64,000 bases of DNA, taken from assembly GCA_945910005.1 (NCBI GenBank), contig OX246748.1, positions 8,719,363-8,783,362 of the forward strand, written 5' to 3'. The notes beneath the pieces were generated by a model. It did no database searches, had not been told where the DNA came from, and was given only the letters and a program-made list of their open reading frames with translations. The stretch comes from Isoperla grammatica (lineage: Eukaryota > Arthropoda > Insecta > Plecoptera > Perlodidae). Position 1 is the stretch's first letter. Each line of letters begins with the position of its first letter. The translations under genes and the position numbers were made by a program. Shown here in pieces: positions 51,283 to 60,283 of this stretch.

Positions 51283-51700
51283 CCACAGCTTGGCGAACTC
51301 TAAGCGCCCCGATCTCGTCATAGTGGATCATCGGGCCATGACAGCGACCATCGTCGACGAGTGCTGCCCCTTCGAGAACGGCCTTGATTCGCTCGCAGTC
51401 GCAAGACTGAGGTAAATCGACCACTACCAGGACATGGCCGCCGATTACATCGCGCGCAACTACGATGATGATGATGATGATGACCATCACGACCGTCGAC
51501 GCCTTGGTAGTGGGGGCGCTCGGATCATGGACCCCGAGAACGAACCAGTACTACGACGCCTGGGGACTAGCCGACGCTACGTCATCACCATGCGTAAGCT
51601 AATGATCAGTGATACCATCAAATGGTCCCGAAATATTTACGTGGAACACGTCACTGGATATGATGGAAGATGTTTAGAGAGGGCAGGGAAAAAGAGGTAA
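51283..51700 (+). pseudogene. R2-like element fragment, RLE endonuclease end, second lineage
   Basis: Seen: CHSLANSKRPDLVIVDHRAM, then IVDECCPFENGLDSLA, a stop, IDHYQDMAADYIARNYD, an expanded Asp run (from a GAT microsatellite at 51463-51484), MDPENEPVLRRLG, and MRKLMISDTIKWSRNIYVEHVTG. These match the end of RLE-type polyproteins that finish '...WSRxIYVEHVTG'. One in-frame stop and the GAT expansion show it is dead. It differs from the copies at 39-45 kb. Confidence 0.85.
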
Positions 51701-51855
51701 AGAGGTGGTAGAGTGAAAGAGGGTGTCAACTGCATTGCGTCTGACCTCTCCTCTTAGACCTGTCCGGCAAGGGTGGCTCTACCAGAAGCATACGCTTCGG
51801 CCAACAAAGTTCTCGGTTAAACAAAGCACAAAGAACTGTCCACCACACTAAAGTT
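51695..51855 (-). mobile_element. SINE-B 5' half, diverged
   Basis: Contains tctaccagaagcatacgctt and ctgtccaccacactaaag; the tail is missing. 51856-52336 holds a short open stretch (MNDLENRLSLVDKRHHIE) without support. Confidence 0.7.
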
Positions 51856-52336
51856 TGTGTGCTTTGCTGATCCTGAGGTAAATATGTAGGAAGGGAGGAT
51901 TTTCGTGACTCGCAGATTCAACCTTGGCGATCATGAATGACCTTGAGAACAGACTCTCCCTCGTTGACAAACGGCACCACATAGAAAGCCAAAGCATAAC
52001 ATCGCCTGACCTGAACTAATCTGGCAACCAAGTCCCCTGGAGTCGCAACATCCACGGCAATGTTTTGTCATTCATCGTACCTTACTTCCACTTTGAACAC
52101 ATATCCGTGAGAGAGTATCCATTTGACATGGGACACCGCATGTGCACACAAATAGTCTAGTTGCACATACCAGTAAATTTTGATGGACAAACCATGTAAC
52201 ACCAAAAATGACACCTTTTACTATTCAATTTAACAAGAAATACAGAAAATATACAACACTTCTAATTAATTCTAATCAAGTATGAAAAATATAGATCTAG
52301 TTTAAGATTAATGAATCGACTGTTTGATTTATTAAT

Positions 52337-52440
52337 TGATATTTGGGCATAACGTCTCATATTTTTGCAACTTGGCTAATGCTGACGATGAATAGCTGAA
52401 ATATGAAGATGTAATATGGGGCTGTTTGGAGCAAAGGTCC
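52337..52440 (-). mobile_element. SINE-B 3' fragment
   Basis: gatatttgggcataacgtctc to gggctgtttggagcaaagg. The following 52441-53092 has no recognised feature. Confidence 0.75.
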
Positions 52441-53092
52441 ACTCGTTATTTAAATATAATTTTATAAATGTACTTTTTATTATTGTTCTGTTTAACGAAG
52501 CACGTAGCTCAATATGACTTCTTCTTAATATTCTTCTCTTGGTATTATCATCGGTATCATCTTGGGGGTATAACGGCGTTAGGGTGGGGTAGTTATTACA
52601 AACACAGGGTTCCGAAGAAGATGAGTACTACTCAAGCGTGAAGCGAGGTGATCAACTAACCCAGCAAGAAGATAACACACCAAGCAAACATTTCAGGCAA
52701 CAAAGGGGCCTGACATAAATTTAAATATTATGTTCTTAGTACCTAGTTTTACGTTATCAAATAAAGGTTCGGGCGCGTAGGTGCAGTCCCGCGATCGGGT
52801 TACAATAATTAAGTTATATTAATTTAACTTGGCTAATCAAGACGATTGTAACCAAAGATATTATAATATTTCCAGTCATAGGCCAGCTAGCAATAACCCG
52901 CGTTGGGTTTGGACATTGAGTTGTTTGACTTGGATAAGTGAAATGTACATCCACCGGGCCGTGTTGAAGAGCGGTGCAGTACCTAAGCAGTCATAGTGTG
53001 CAGTGATAATTAAATGAAACAATCACAATTAAGAACCACAACGTTCAGGAAGGCGGTGAGGAAATAACAATGAATTAAGGTTTTGTTTTGAT

Positions 53093-53420
53093 ATATTAAT
53101 GGGGCTTAACGTCTCATATTTTCGCAACTATGGCCAATCGAGACGATGAGCGGGTGATAATGAAGATGAGAAAGATGATGATGAATAATAAAGCCAGATC
53201 CGAATCAGGTCCATTGTACGATGCGTGGGTCGTCATACGGGAGTCCAGCAAGGGAGGGGCAGGGCCATGTGGGAGGAGAAATCTTCAGTGGGACATTGGG
53301 TGGGGGGGGAGAGGGCAGGGTCTTCTTTTGTCGCCTCTTACGACTAGCAGAGTCACTCTGGGCCTATTCTACCCCGGGCCGAGACGGGTCTCCTTTTGTC
53401 GCCTCTTACGACTAGCATTA
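53093..53420 (-). mobile_element. SINE-A full-length copy with duplicated cap piece
   Basis: 53093-53390 is complete; then tctccttttgtcgcctctta / cgactagca is repeated at 53391-53419 before unrelated sequence starts. Confidence 0.85.
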
Positions 53421-54010
53421 ATGTCGTGTTTATTTGTTGATGACCTTGGGGTTTTCTACAGATCTGTGAATCTCTCTATTGCAGAACGATAAGTGCAAAA
53501 AGGTTTAAAAAATATTAGTGAATGGGCTCGAGCTCGGGGAACTAGATTTTCTCCCGAAAAGACCCAGTGCATTCACTTTTGTCGCCTTCGAGGACTTCAT
53601 AATGATTTAAAACTGACCTTCAACGATGTTGAGCTTCAGTTCAGGCCCCATGTCCGTCTTCTCGGTATGGAGTTCGACGTGAAACTCAACTGGCATCATC
53701 ATATTGTTCAATTGAGAAAACGGTGCATGTAAGCCCTCAACATTTTAAAAGTTCTGAGCAACACGAAATGGGGTGCAGATCGCACCTGTCTGCTACGCGT
53801 GTATGGAGCGTTAATTAAATCAAAAATGGATTATGGTTGTTTTGTATACTCTTCCGCTCGTGATACGACTCTTAAATTGCTCGATACCGTTATCATAGTG
53901 GCCATCGCCTTGCGCTAGGTGCATTTCGAACAAGCCCCGTCGTAACCCTTTATGCTGAAGCAGGAGAGTCCTCTTTGGCAGAGCGACGAAACTACTTGAT
54001 GGCGCGTAGG
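53421..54010 (+). pseudogene. Jockey-like reverse-transcriptase fragment
   Basis: Seen: MSCLFVDDLGVFYRS (Y/F-x-DD box), then GLKNISEWARARGTRFSPEK and TQCIHFCRLRGLHN, HVRLLGMEFDVKLNWHHHI, RKRCM, LNILKVLSNTKWGADRTCLL and YGALIKSKMDYGCFVYSS. This is the stretch after the catalytic box in Jockey-clade LINEs (KT-x-F, 'LG-x-x-D-x-x-L-x-W-x-x-H', 'KWGADR', 'S-x-L-D-Y-G'). Stops at 53490 and 53730 and a frameshift near 53900 show it is not functional. The 5' part, endonuclease and 3' end are missing. Confidence 0.85.
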
Positions 54011-54064
54011 TAATGGAGAAATTTTACAATTAATATTTTGTTGCACTTGATTAATTATTGGTTT

Positions 54065-54640
54065 AGATAGATGGATAGATATTTGGGCTTAAGGTCTCAT
54101 ATTTTTGCAACGAGGCTAAAATTTAAATCTATTACATACGGGCACGCCATCCAGTTCGGTTATTTTGCGCCACCAAGATGTTTTTGTGCAAGCAAAAATT
54201 ACACACTAGTAATCTTGGGTGCGAATGCAAATCCGTCCTAAAACTTCTAGTGGCTTTATAACCAATGTTTGAATGATTTGTATCATTTAAATGTTTACAT
54301 TATAAAATTAAGAACGTATATTATTTATTTATTTAATTCCGTTTTGAAGTTGGTTGAACAACTGGTTGATGGATTGATATTTGGGTTTTACGTCTTATAT
54401 TTTTGCAGCTTGTCCAATCGAGACGATGGGTGGGTGAAATATGAAGATAAAGATGTTTAGAGAAAAAGGAAAGGCTGGAAAATGGAAAGGGGAGGAAAAA
54501 GGGGATTCGACGATGTGTGTTCGGAAAAAACTTTATAAGATGATGGGGGGGTTGGGGGGGGGGGGTAAATGGTAAAGGGCCATTGAGATGGCGGGAAGGA
54601 AAGGGATTAAAAGGGAGTGAGGAGGATGTTATACTTCTTA
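54065..54640 (-). mobile_element. SINE-B fragments
   Basis: 54065-54120 is a tail piece. 54121-54190 includes a short LINE-E end (cggttattttgcgccaccaag). 54367-54640 is a diverged SINE-B with an internal duplication of the G-rich body. Confidence 0.65.
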
Positions 54641-55078
54641 ATCAGGAGCTTTAAACCGGTTTAAGTAAATCGTTTTAAGGGTTGAATCGGTTTAATGGTG
54701 TTGGTAAACACATCGATTTAGCTAAGAACGGTTTAACTTTAGGTCACTTTCCAAAGTGACTTAGAACAGTTAAACCGATTTAATTTGACGTGATAAACAC
54801 TTAAAACGGTTTAAGACGCCATCTTTCCACAACCTAGCGGCAACTGAGTGTACTCATTTGACAATTATTGCAAGGCGCGAACGCGATAGGTTATGTAGGT
54901 GTGGAACACCGCTTACTGAATGTTGCGCACCGCCTTACTGTACGTGTTTTAAGACGATTTGACGACACCTGTCGGGAGAATATCAAAGTTGCTTTTTTAC
55001 GCCGAATTGTCAACGCCTTGATAAACGTATCGACTTACGGAAACCGTTATACCTTAAATCGACTTAAAAAGCCCTGAT
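54641..55078. mobile_element. 438-bp inverted-repeat element with subterminal palindromes
   Basis: The ends ATCAGGAGCTTTAAACCGG and (complement of the right end) ATCAGGGCTTTTTAAGTCG form imperfect 25-bp terminal inverted repeats. The left third carries at least five copies of a palindromic motif close to TTAAACCGGTTTAA (54649, 54685, 54730, 54770, 54812). If the element proper is CAGG...CCTG, it is flanked by AT on both sides. An internal frame (VEHRLLNVAHRLTVRVLRR ...) has no match I know. I interpret it as a non-autonomous DNA transposon. Confidence 0.7.
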
Positions 55079-55245
55079 AAACGTAGTGATTGATTACACC
55101 TGTCTCAACAATGCAAATAGTTATGATATTGTTTAATTGTTGTGTGCAAGCAAGCATGGTCAACACATATTTTTATGTTAAATTACTTATTCAAATTTAG
55201 TACATAATAATAATGGCAACGCCAGTTGGAAGGAAGAATAATAAG

Positions 55246-55337
55246 GGGACTTTGGGGGGATGAGGATCTCGTTTTGTCCCCTCTTACGATTGGTAGAGTC
55301 ACCCTAGGCGTATTCTACTCCATGCCCAGACGGCCGT
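55246..55337 (-). mobile_element. SINE-A-type cap fragment
   Basis: ctcgttttgtcccctcttac ... gattggtagagtcaccctag ... gcccagacggcc. Confidence 0.65.
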
Positions 55338-55438
55338 AACATGAATTACGTTAGACTATAAAGACTGCATTAAAGAAAATTGAATTGAAATAAGCAAACG
55401 ACGTTTTGCTCGTATGTCTGCTTCAAAAGGCTTTCTAG

Positions 55439-55646
55439 ATGCTGGGAAACATTTCACATGAGCATATTATCCATGCCAATAACGGTAGTAAACTGTTAGC
55501 TCGACGTTCCCATTCGTCGTCGACCCGGGTTGAATGTACTGTTGGATCTCTACTGACTCTGGTTGGAGATGTCTGTAAACGCGTCGACGGTGGCGCCGAT
55601 GATGTAACTGAAGACTCGCATGAGAATAAAGTGGGCAGTGAACCTT
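55439..55646 (+). other. Open frame interrupted by a SINE-B insertion
   Basis: The frame reads MLGNISHEHIIHANNGSK, ECTVGSLLTLVGDVCKRVDG and DVTEDSHENKVGSEPL. The target sequence TTATTCACTATAAAGAT is duplicated around the SINE. Without it the frame would continue a further 17 codons or so. Not recognised; codon composition is mixed and no splice sites are obvious. Confidence 0.25.
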
Positions 55647-55663
55647 TATTCACTATAAAGATA

Positions 55664-55965
55664 GATATTTGGGCTTAACGTCTCATATTTTTGCAACGAG
55701 GCTAATCGAGACAATGAGTGGGTGATATATGAAGATGAAATATGGGGCTGTTTGGAGGAAAGGGGCCAATAGGAGGGCGAAGTGGAAAGGGGAAGGTGGA
55801 GGAAAGGGGCTTGGGGTATGGACTGCACTTCGTCTGACTTCTCCTCCTCGACCTGTCCGGCTAGGGTGGCCCTACCAGAAGCATACGCTTCCGCCGGCAT
55901 AGCTCCAGGAATCATTAAAGCACGCAAACCTGCCCACCGCGCTAAGGTAGCAGTCCCTGGGCAGG
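55664..55965 (-). mobile_element. SINE-B full-length copy with 17-bp target duplication
   Basis: TTATTCACTATAAAGAT ends at 55663 and is repeated at 55966-55982. The element has no CAAT tail here (agatatttgggc). Its other end is exactly gggcagg, so the minus-strand 5' terminus is CCTGCCCAGGG. This copy defines the true ends of SINE-B. Confidence 0.93.
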
Positions 55966-56107
55966 TTATTCACTATAAAGATGGCACGTAAAAAGTGCAT
56001 GCTCCATATTATTTGGTTGAGTCTATAAAATACCATTAACTAAAAACATATTTGTTTATTAGCACGGCTCTCTAGTCTCTAATAATCAACTGGATTTTTC
56101 ATTGCAG

Positions 56108-56187
56108 CGGGTCCACGGCACATGGGCGAGTTCCGGTTCACTGCACAAAATGACCTGAGTGAGATGCGCAGTTTCCGTGGAAGTTAA
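56108..56187 (+). CDS. Possible coding exon with stop, unknown protein
   Basis: The acceptor ggatttttcattgcag is followed by CG and then GPRHMGEFRFTAQNDLSEMR and SFRGS, TAA. Seventy-odd bases after the stop a donor-like aataag/gtgagt occurs, which would be in the 3' UTR. Composition is coding-like, but no upstream exon or family was identified. Confidence 0.35.
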
Positions 56188-56516
56188 CAACCCCGTGAAA
56201 AAACGCAAGTAGTAAAAGGACGACTTGGGCAGATTTGCCCCTGAGGCCAAATGTTGAGAACTAGAAATAAGGTGAGTCATTGTTATGATTAAGGACCCAT
56301 CAAGGCCCGCGCTTGTGAAAGTTTGGTTAAATTATGTGTTTAATATTTTTATTTTAAATAAACAATAAATAATTGTATATAATCAGTTTAAATTTAAAGG
56401 GCCAGTTCAACTATGCTGTACTTCCGGCGAGTGGTTTAAATTTAAAGGGCCCCTTCAGCTATGATGTACTTCTGGCGAGTGGGAGTGCGGTGTGAGGTTT
56501 GGATTTCGAAGTGGGA

Positions 56517-56640
56517 TTTGACCTCGGGTACGACCCCAACCCTGGGTTCGACCTCGGGTGCAACCCCCACCCTGGGTTCGACCTTGGGTACAACCCACCA
56601 TCGGTTCGACCTCGGGTGCGACCCCCACCCTCGGTTCGAA
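56517..56640. repeat. 30-bp minisatellite, four units
   Basis: Unit ttcgacctcgggtgcgaccc plus ccaccctcgg, in four copies of 28-30 bp. Being divisible by three, it leaves several frames open on both strands; these are not genes. Confidence 0.9.
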
Positions 56641-57066
56641 TTGAATTTATTGGGTTTAAGGGCGCTACAACCAGTAAGGTCATTTTGCGCCACCAAGATG
56701 GTGTTTTGCAAGCTAAATAATTAAGGAACTATGAAAGTAGTAATTATGTTTTAATTTTATTTGGGTTAAATTTAATTTATTTTATATTTAATATTGGTTG
56801 TATTGTATTTTTTTAAATTGTTGGAAAAACTGTGTGCGGACAAGAAATTTTAAAAGTTTATCACAATTCTCGTATGACAAAAGTTCTTCATACAACGGGG
56901 AAAGCTTTAATTGTGTTCTCAACACATCATGTTTGGTACATTCTGACAATTTGTGACGTACAGTCAGAGTAACGTCACAAGTGTCACATTTTGGGACAAC
57001 TTTTTCTCTAGTGAGGAGATAGCCATGAGTCAAACGAGTGTGGCCAATGCGAACCCGTGCCAACAC
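56641..57066 (-). mobile_element. LINE-E copy: C-terminal coding end and 3' UTR
   Basis: Minus strand: RVRIGHTRLTHGYLLTRE, KCDTCDVTLTVRHKLSEC, KLSPLYEELLSYENCDKLL, then an AT-rich 3' UTR and the ending ccatcttggtggcgcaaaat ... gcgcccttaaacccaataa. The conserved 'RIGHTRLTH ... CxxC ... H-x-L-x-EC' block puts it with Jockey/CR1-group LINEs. Truncated at its 5' side near 57066. Confidence 0.88.
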
Positions 57067-57328
57067 AAAAGCTGATCCTGTGCATGTGCCTAGTACATTT
57101 TCACTACCAGAGAGGAGAGATCCGCTTCCATCATCTTCCACAATGTGGGTAATAAGAGAGGTCATAGACTGGCCAATCTATATATTATCTACTCTAAGTA
57201 AACCCAAAAATGTATACAGAAAGTTTTATGTACCCCTTCAATAAAAAAATGTATTGAAATAAGTATTTTGAATGTTAAATATTATATACGTCCAAAAATG
57301 TTAATTTATTGTCCAGAATCGCAATTAA

Positions 57329-57490
57329 CATCAATATTGCTCCTTATTTCGCCATGTTTGGATACCCCTGGTGGGTACATCCACCAAACATATGTTGGCT
57401 TACAAGCTAAAATTAAAAGACAGTGTACCAAAGTACCCAAAAACAGATCCAAACTTTCCGGCATATGGAGAACGGGGGCTTACAAATAAG
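57329..57490 (+). CDS. DUF4806-like gene, upstream exon (start uncertain)
   Basis: An open frame of 54 codons ends exactly at a donor (AATAAG/gtaaac) in phase 0. It reads WIPLVGTSTKHMLAYKLKLK and DSVPKYPKTDPNFPAYGERG, LTNK. The next exon (58167) begins in phase 0 and continues with the conserved domain. The left edge is set only by a TAA at 57326; the true acceptor is not obvious, and a frameshift in the left third is possible because another frame there also looks coding (APYFAMFGYPWWVHPP). The intron that follows carries two SINE-B copies. Confidence 0.45.
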
Positions 57491-57514
57491 GTAAACTCTA
57501 TACATGTTATGCTG

Positions 57515-57830
57515 ATTGATTGATATTTGGGCTTAACGTCTCATATTTTTGCAACGAGGCTAATCGAGATAATGAGTGGGTGATATATGAAGATGAAATA
57601 GTGGGCTGTTTGGAGGAAAGGGGCAAGTAGGAGGGCGGGGTGGAAAAGGGAAAGGGGGAGAAAAAGGGAGGGACTGGGGAGGATGTGGACTGCATTTCGT
57701 CTGACTTCTCCACCTCGACCTGTCCGGCTAGGGTGGCCCTACCAGAAGCATACGCTTCCGCCGGCATAGCTCTCGGTATCAGCAAAGCACACAAACCTGC
57801 CCACCACGATAAGGTAGCAGTCCCCGTAGG
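57515..57830 (-). mobile_element. SINE-B full-length copy with 12-bp target duplication
   Basis: ACATGTTATGCT occurs just before the (GATT)n tail (57502-57513) and again after the cap (from 57841). Between the cap and the right repeat are a few extra bases (actcagg). Inserted in the intron of the DUF4806-like gene. Confidence 0.9.
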
Positions 57831-57877
57831 CAGGACTCAGGACATGTTATGCTCAAAGTAAACATTAAGTATATGAT

Positions 57878-58030
57878 GGATTGATATTTGGGCTTAACGT
57901 CTCATATTTTTGCAACGAGGCTAATCGAGACAATGAGTTTGTGATATATGAAGATGAAATAGGGGGCTGTTTGGATGGCAAGGGGCAAGTAGGAGGGCGC
58001 GTGAGGAAAGGGGAAAGGGGATTGGGGCCA
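57878..58030 (-). mobile_element. SINE-B copy, 5' truncated
   Basis: Tail and body up to ggaaaggggattgggg; no cap. Confidence 0.85.
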
Positions 58031-58166
58031 ATATGTTTTTAATATAGACTAGGAAGGTATAACGTGGTGAATAGTCAATGTAGTGATTGTATCTTTGTCG
58101 AAATCATGTTTCAGTTTGCAATTGTCGTGTAGTAAAATGATTTGGATTTTTTTCTTTTTTTTACAG

Positions 58167-58329
58167 ATGAAATATCTAGCCTGTGTGGGGGGCAAGACCT
58201 GTAGGATTGCTATCCGGCAAATGACGCCCAAATTAATGACTTGTCAGCTTGCTAATTTGTATACATATTCCGGGACAAAAGGTAAAGCCAGTTTATCGAG
58301 TTTGGGGTCTATTATGGACGTCATAAATG
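58167..58329 (+). CDS. DUF4806-like domain exon
   Basis: This internal exon has excellent signals: acceptor tttctttttttttacag and donor AATG/gtaagtgt, with 54 codons plus one base. It reads MKYLACVGGKTCRIAIRQM, PKLMTCQLANLYTYSGTKG and KASLSSLGSIMDVIN. The pattern 'L-x-x-(I/V)GG ... I-x-x-(M/I) ... KLMT-x-x-(L/V)A-x-x-Y-x-x-(S)G-x-x-GK-x-x-(F/L)-x-x-L-x-x-I(M)-x-x-(V)I' is that of the DUF4806 domain, found at the C-terminus of arthropod proteins of unknown role, often in expanded families. The next exon completes GGA (Gly). Assignment is by eye. The domain's function is unknown; nuclear or transposon-related roles have been guessed but are not shown here. Confidence 0.72.
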
Positions 58330-58497
58330 GTAAGTGTTGTTTAGTAATAACACAGATCTTAGAATCTTAGAATTTAAAAAAATTGGCCCACAAAAACTAT
58401 TTTGTAAAGGATGGCAATACATGCAAAACCATTGTAAGTTTTATTTTCAATTGTTATAACAAAATAAACTGATCTTACAATTTATTAACTGTTTCAG

Positions 58498-58529
58498 GAC
58501 AAACATTCCATGGCTGCTTACAAAGATGA
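58498..58529 (+). CDS. DUF4806-like gene, terminal exon
   Basis: The acceptor ttaactgtttcag is followed by GA (completing GGA with the preceding G) and then QTFHGCLQR and TGA. Phase and position right after the domain agree with a short C-terminal tail. No AATAAA close downstream was noted; a LINE-E copy starts at 58780. Confidence 0.6.
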
Positions 58530-58779
58530 CTCACGGCAACTAATTTTTGGAACTTTACCCTTTAAATGCAATACCACAACTAATTACTGCCTTAAAAAGA
58601 CTACAGTAGAAAAAAAGTGTACCGAACTTTAGCGTTTCGAATAAAAGCTAAAAAGCACCATTTGTTATCCATAACGAAAATTGCTGAGGATGGCCTAGAA
58701 GGGTATGTTTTCCACCTGCGAATTGGTGTTTATACTACTTTTGACTACATGTCCCCCCAGATTTGGTTGAGAACGAATT

Positions 58780-59215
58780 TTGAATGTATTGGGTTTAAGG
58801 GTGCTTAACCAGTTAGGTCATTTATCGCCACCAAGATGGTGTTTTGCAAGCTAAGTAATTAAGGAACTATGAAAGTAGTAATTATGTTTTAATTTTATTT
58901 GTGTTAAATTTAATTTATTTTATATTTAATATTGGTTGTATTGTATTTTTTTAAATTGTTGGAAAAACTGTGTGCGGACAAGAAATTTTAAAGTTTATCA
59001 CAATTCTCGTATGACAAAAGTTCTTCATACAACGGGGAAAGCTTTAATTGTGTTTTCAACACATCATGTTTGGTACATTCTGACAATATGTGACGTACAG
59101 TCAGAGTAACGTCACTAGTGTCACATTTTGGGACAACTTTTTCTCTAGTGAGGAGATAGCCATGAGTCAAACGAGTGTGGCCAATGCGAACCCGTGCCAA
59201 CACAACCTGATCCTG
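58780..59215 (-). mobile_element. LINE-E copy: C-terminal coding end and 3' UTR
   Basis: Almost the same extent as 56641-57066. Minus-strand frame: LARVRIGHTRLTHGYLLTRE, KCDTSDVTLTVRHILSEC, YEELLSYENCDKL. One of the zinc-knuckle Cys is Ser here. The match with the 57-kb copy continues past the coding end on the left and breaks near 59215. Confidence 0.88.
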
Positions 59216-59803
59216 TGTATGTGCCTAGTACATATTCACTACCAGAGAGGAGAGGGACAAAATAACCACAGTGGACGTCAATGCGGTAAACAATCCAGAT
59301 TTCTCCAATGAAAGCCACAAGATTGACAACCAGGAAAAAAAAACCTAAAAATAATAAAAAATGTTGTACGTGTAACATATTATAAAAATATAAAATTATT
59401 TTCGATTAAAATTTGTTTATTGTTTTTACAAATCTTAAATATTAAGTAACAAGACTCAGCATAGATTTTGAACGTCACCAATCAGAACATATTTTAGAAG
59501 CCTTCTTTTAAAAGCACCCAATCCAACCTTAAGATGGCGCGAAGAAGAACGCTCACTGGAAGTGCTACATATTTATTACATATAATACCATTAATTCAGG
59601 GGATTCATTTAATGTATTTCTCTTTTCTTGTAACATTCAACCATCATATTCAAACTCTGTCAATACACCACAATCATTTAATAACATTTCCTGTCCATTT
59701 TCTTTCTGAATTTAATTTATTCAATTTTATATTTTTATTTAAAAACGACTTCACTTCTGCGCGAGAGCCTCGAGAGGGATTTTCGTGTTTCACCTGAGCT
59801 ATA

Positions 59804-60030
59804 GGCCGATGGATGAGTGGGTGATAATGAAGATGAAATTGGGGGCTCTTTGGACGAAAGGGGTATTTAGGAGGGCGCGTAAGGAGAGGGGATTGGTGTG
59901 TAGACTGCACTTCGTGACTTCTCCTCGACCAGTCCGGCTAGGGTGGCCCTACCAGAAGCATCTAAGAATTTTGAATTTATTGGGTTTAAAGGCGCTTCAA
60001 CCAGTTTAGTCATTTTGCGCCACCAAGATG
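59804..60030 (-). mobile_element. SINE-B fragment and LINE-E 3' terminus
   Basis: 59804-59961 is a SINE-B lacking its tail block and ending within the cap (ggccctaccagaagcat). 59967-60030 is the last 60 bases of LINE-E (gaatttattgggtttaaagg ... tgcgccaccaagatgg), an extremely short insertion. Confidence 0.75.
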
Positions 60031-60073
60031 GAAGCGAGAGCAGGCTATATTAGAACTATCGGTTATTTCGAAA

Positions 60074-60283
60074 ATGTCGCCAGCGGAAGCTAGACGACAG
60101 ATAGGAACGGCGACCCCCGTAACACCCGGACTTTCCTTTTCATCCGCAGTCATGAGCAGTCCATGTTCTCAACGAGAGACTGAATTGCTGAATGACAATA
60201 AAGCTTTAAAAGCGTCCGTGCAAAATTTGACTGCTACTGTGGCACAACAAGCCACACAAATTCAAGAAGCATCTAGGTCATAA
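60074..60283 (+). other. Short coding-like frame, coiled-coil tendency
   Basis: MSPAEARRQIGTATPVTPG, then SAVMSSPCSQRETELLNDNK, ALKASVQNLTATVAQQATQ and IQEASRS, TAA. The second half has hydrophobics at heptad spacing. It could be a first exon (ATCTAG/gtcata is a weak donor) or an ORF1-like retroelement piece. No neighbour supports either. Confidence 0.3.

Noticed and set aside
55646..55927. Recurrent minus-strand frame MRALLIPRAMPAEAYASG seen at many places
   Set aside because: It is the SINE-B 5' cap and body read through; every copy is in the repeat and they break at the same places.
56442..56724. Four overlapping open frames on both strands
   Set aside because: Created by the 30-bp minisatellite, whose unit length is divisible by three.
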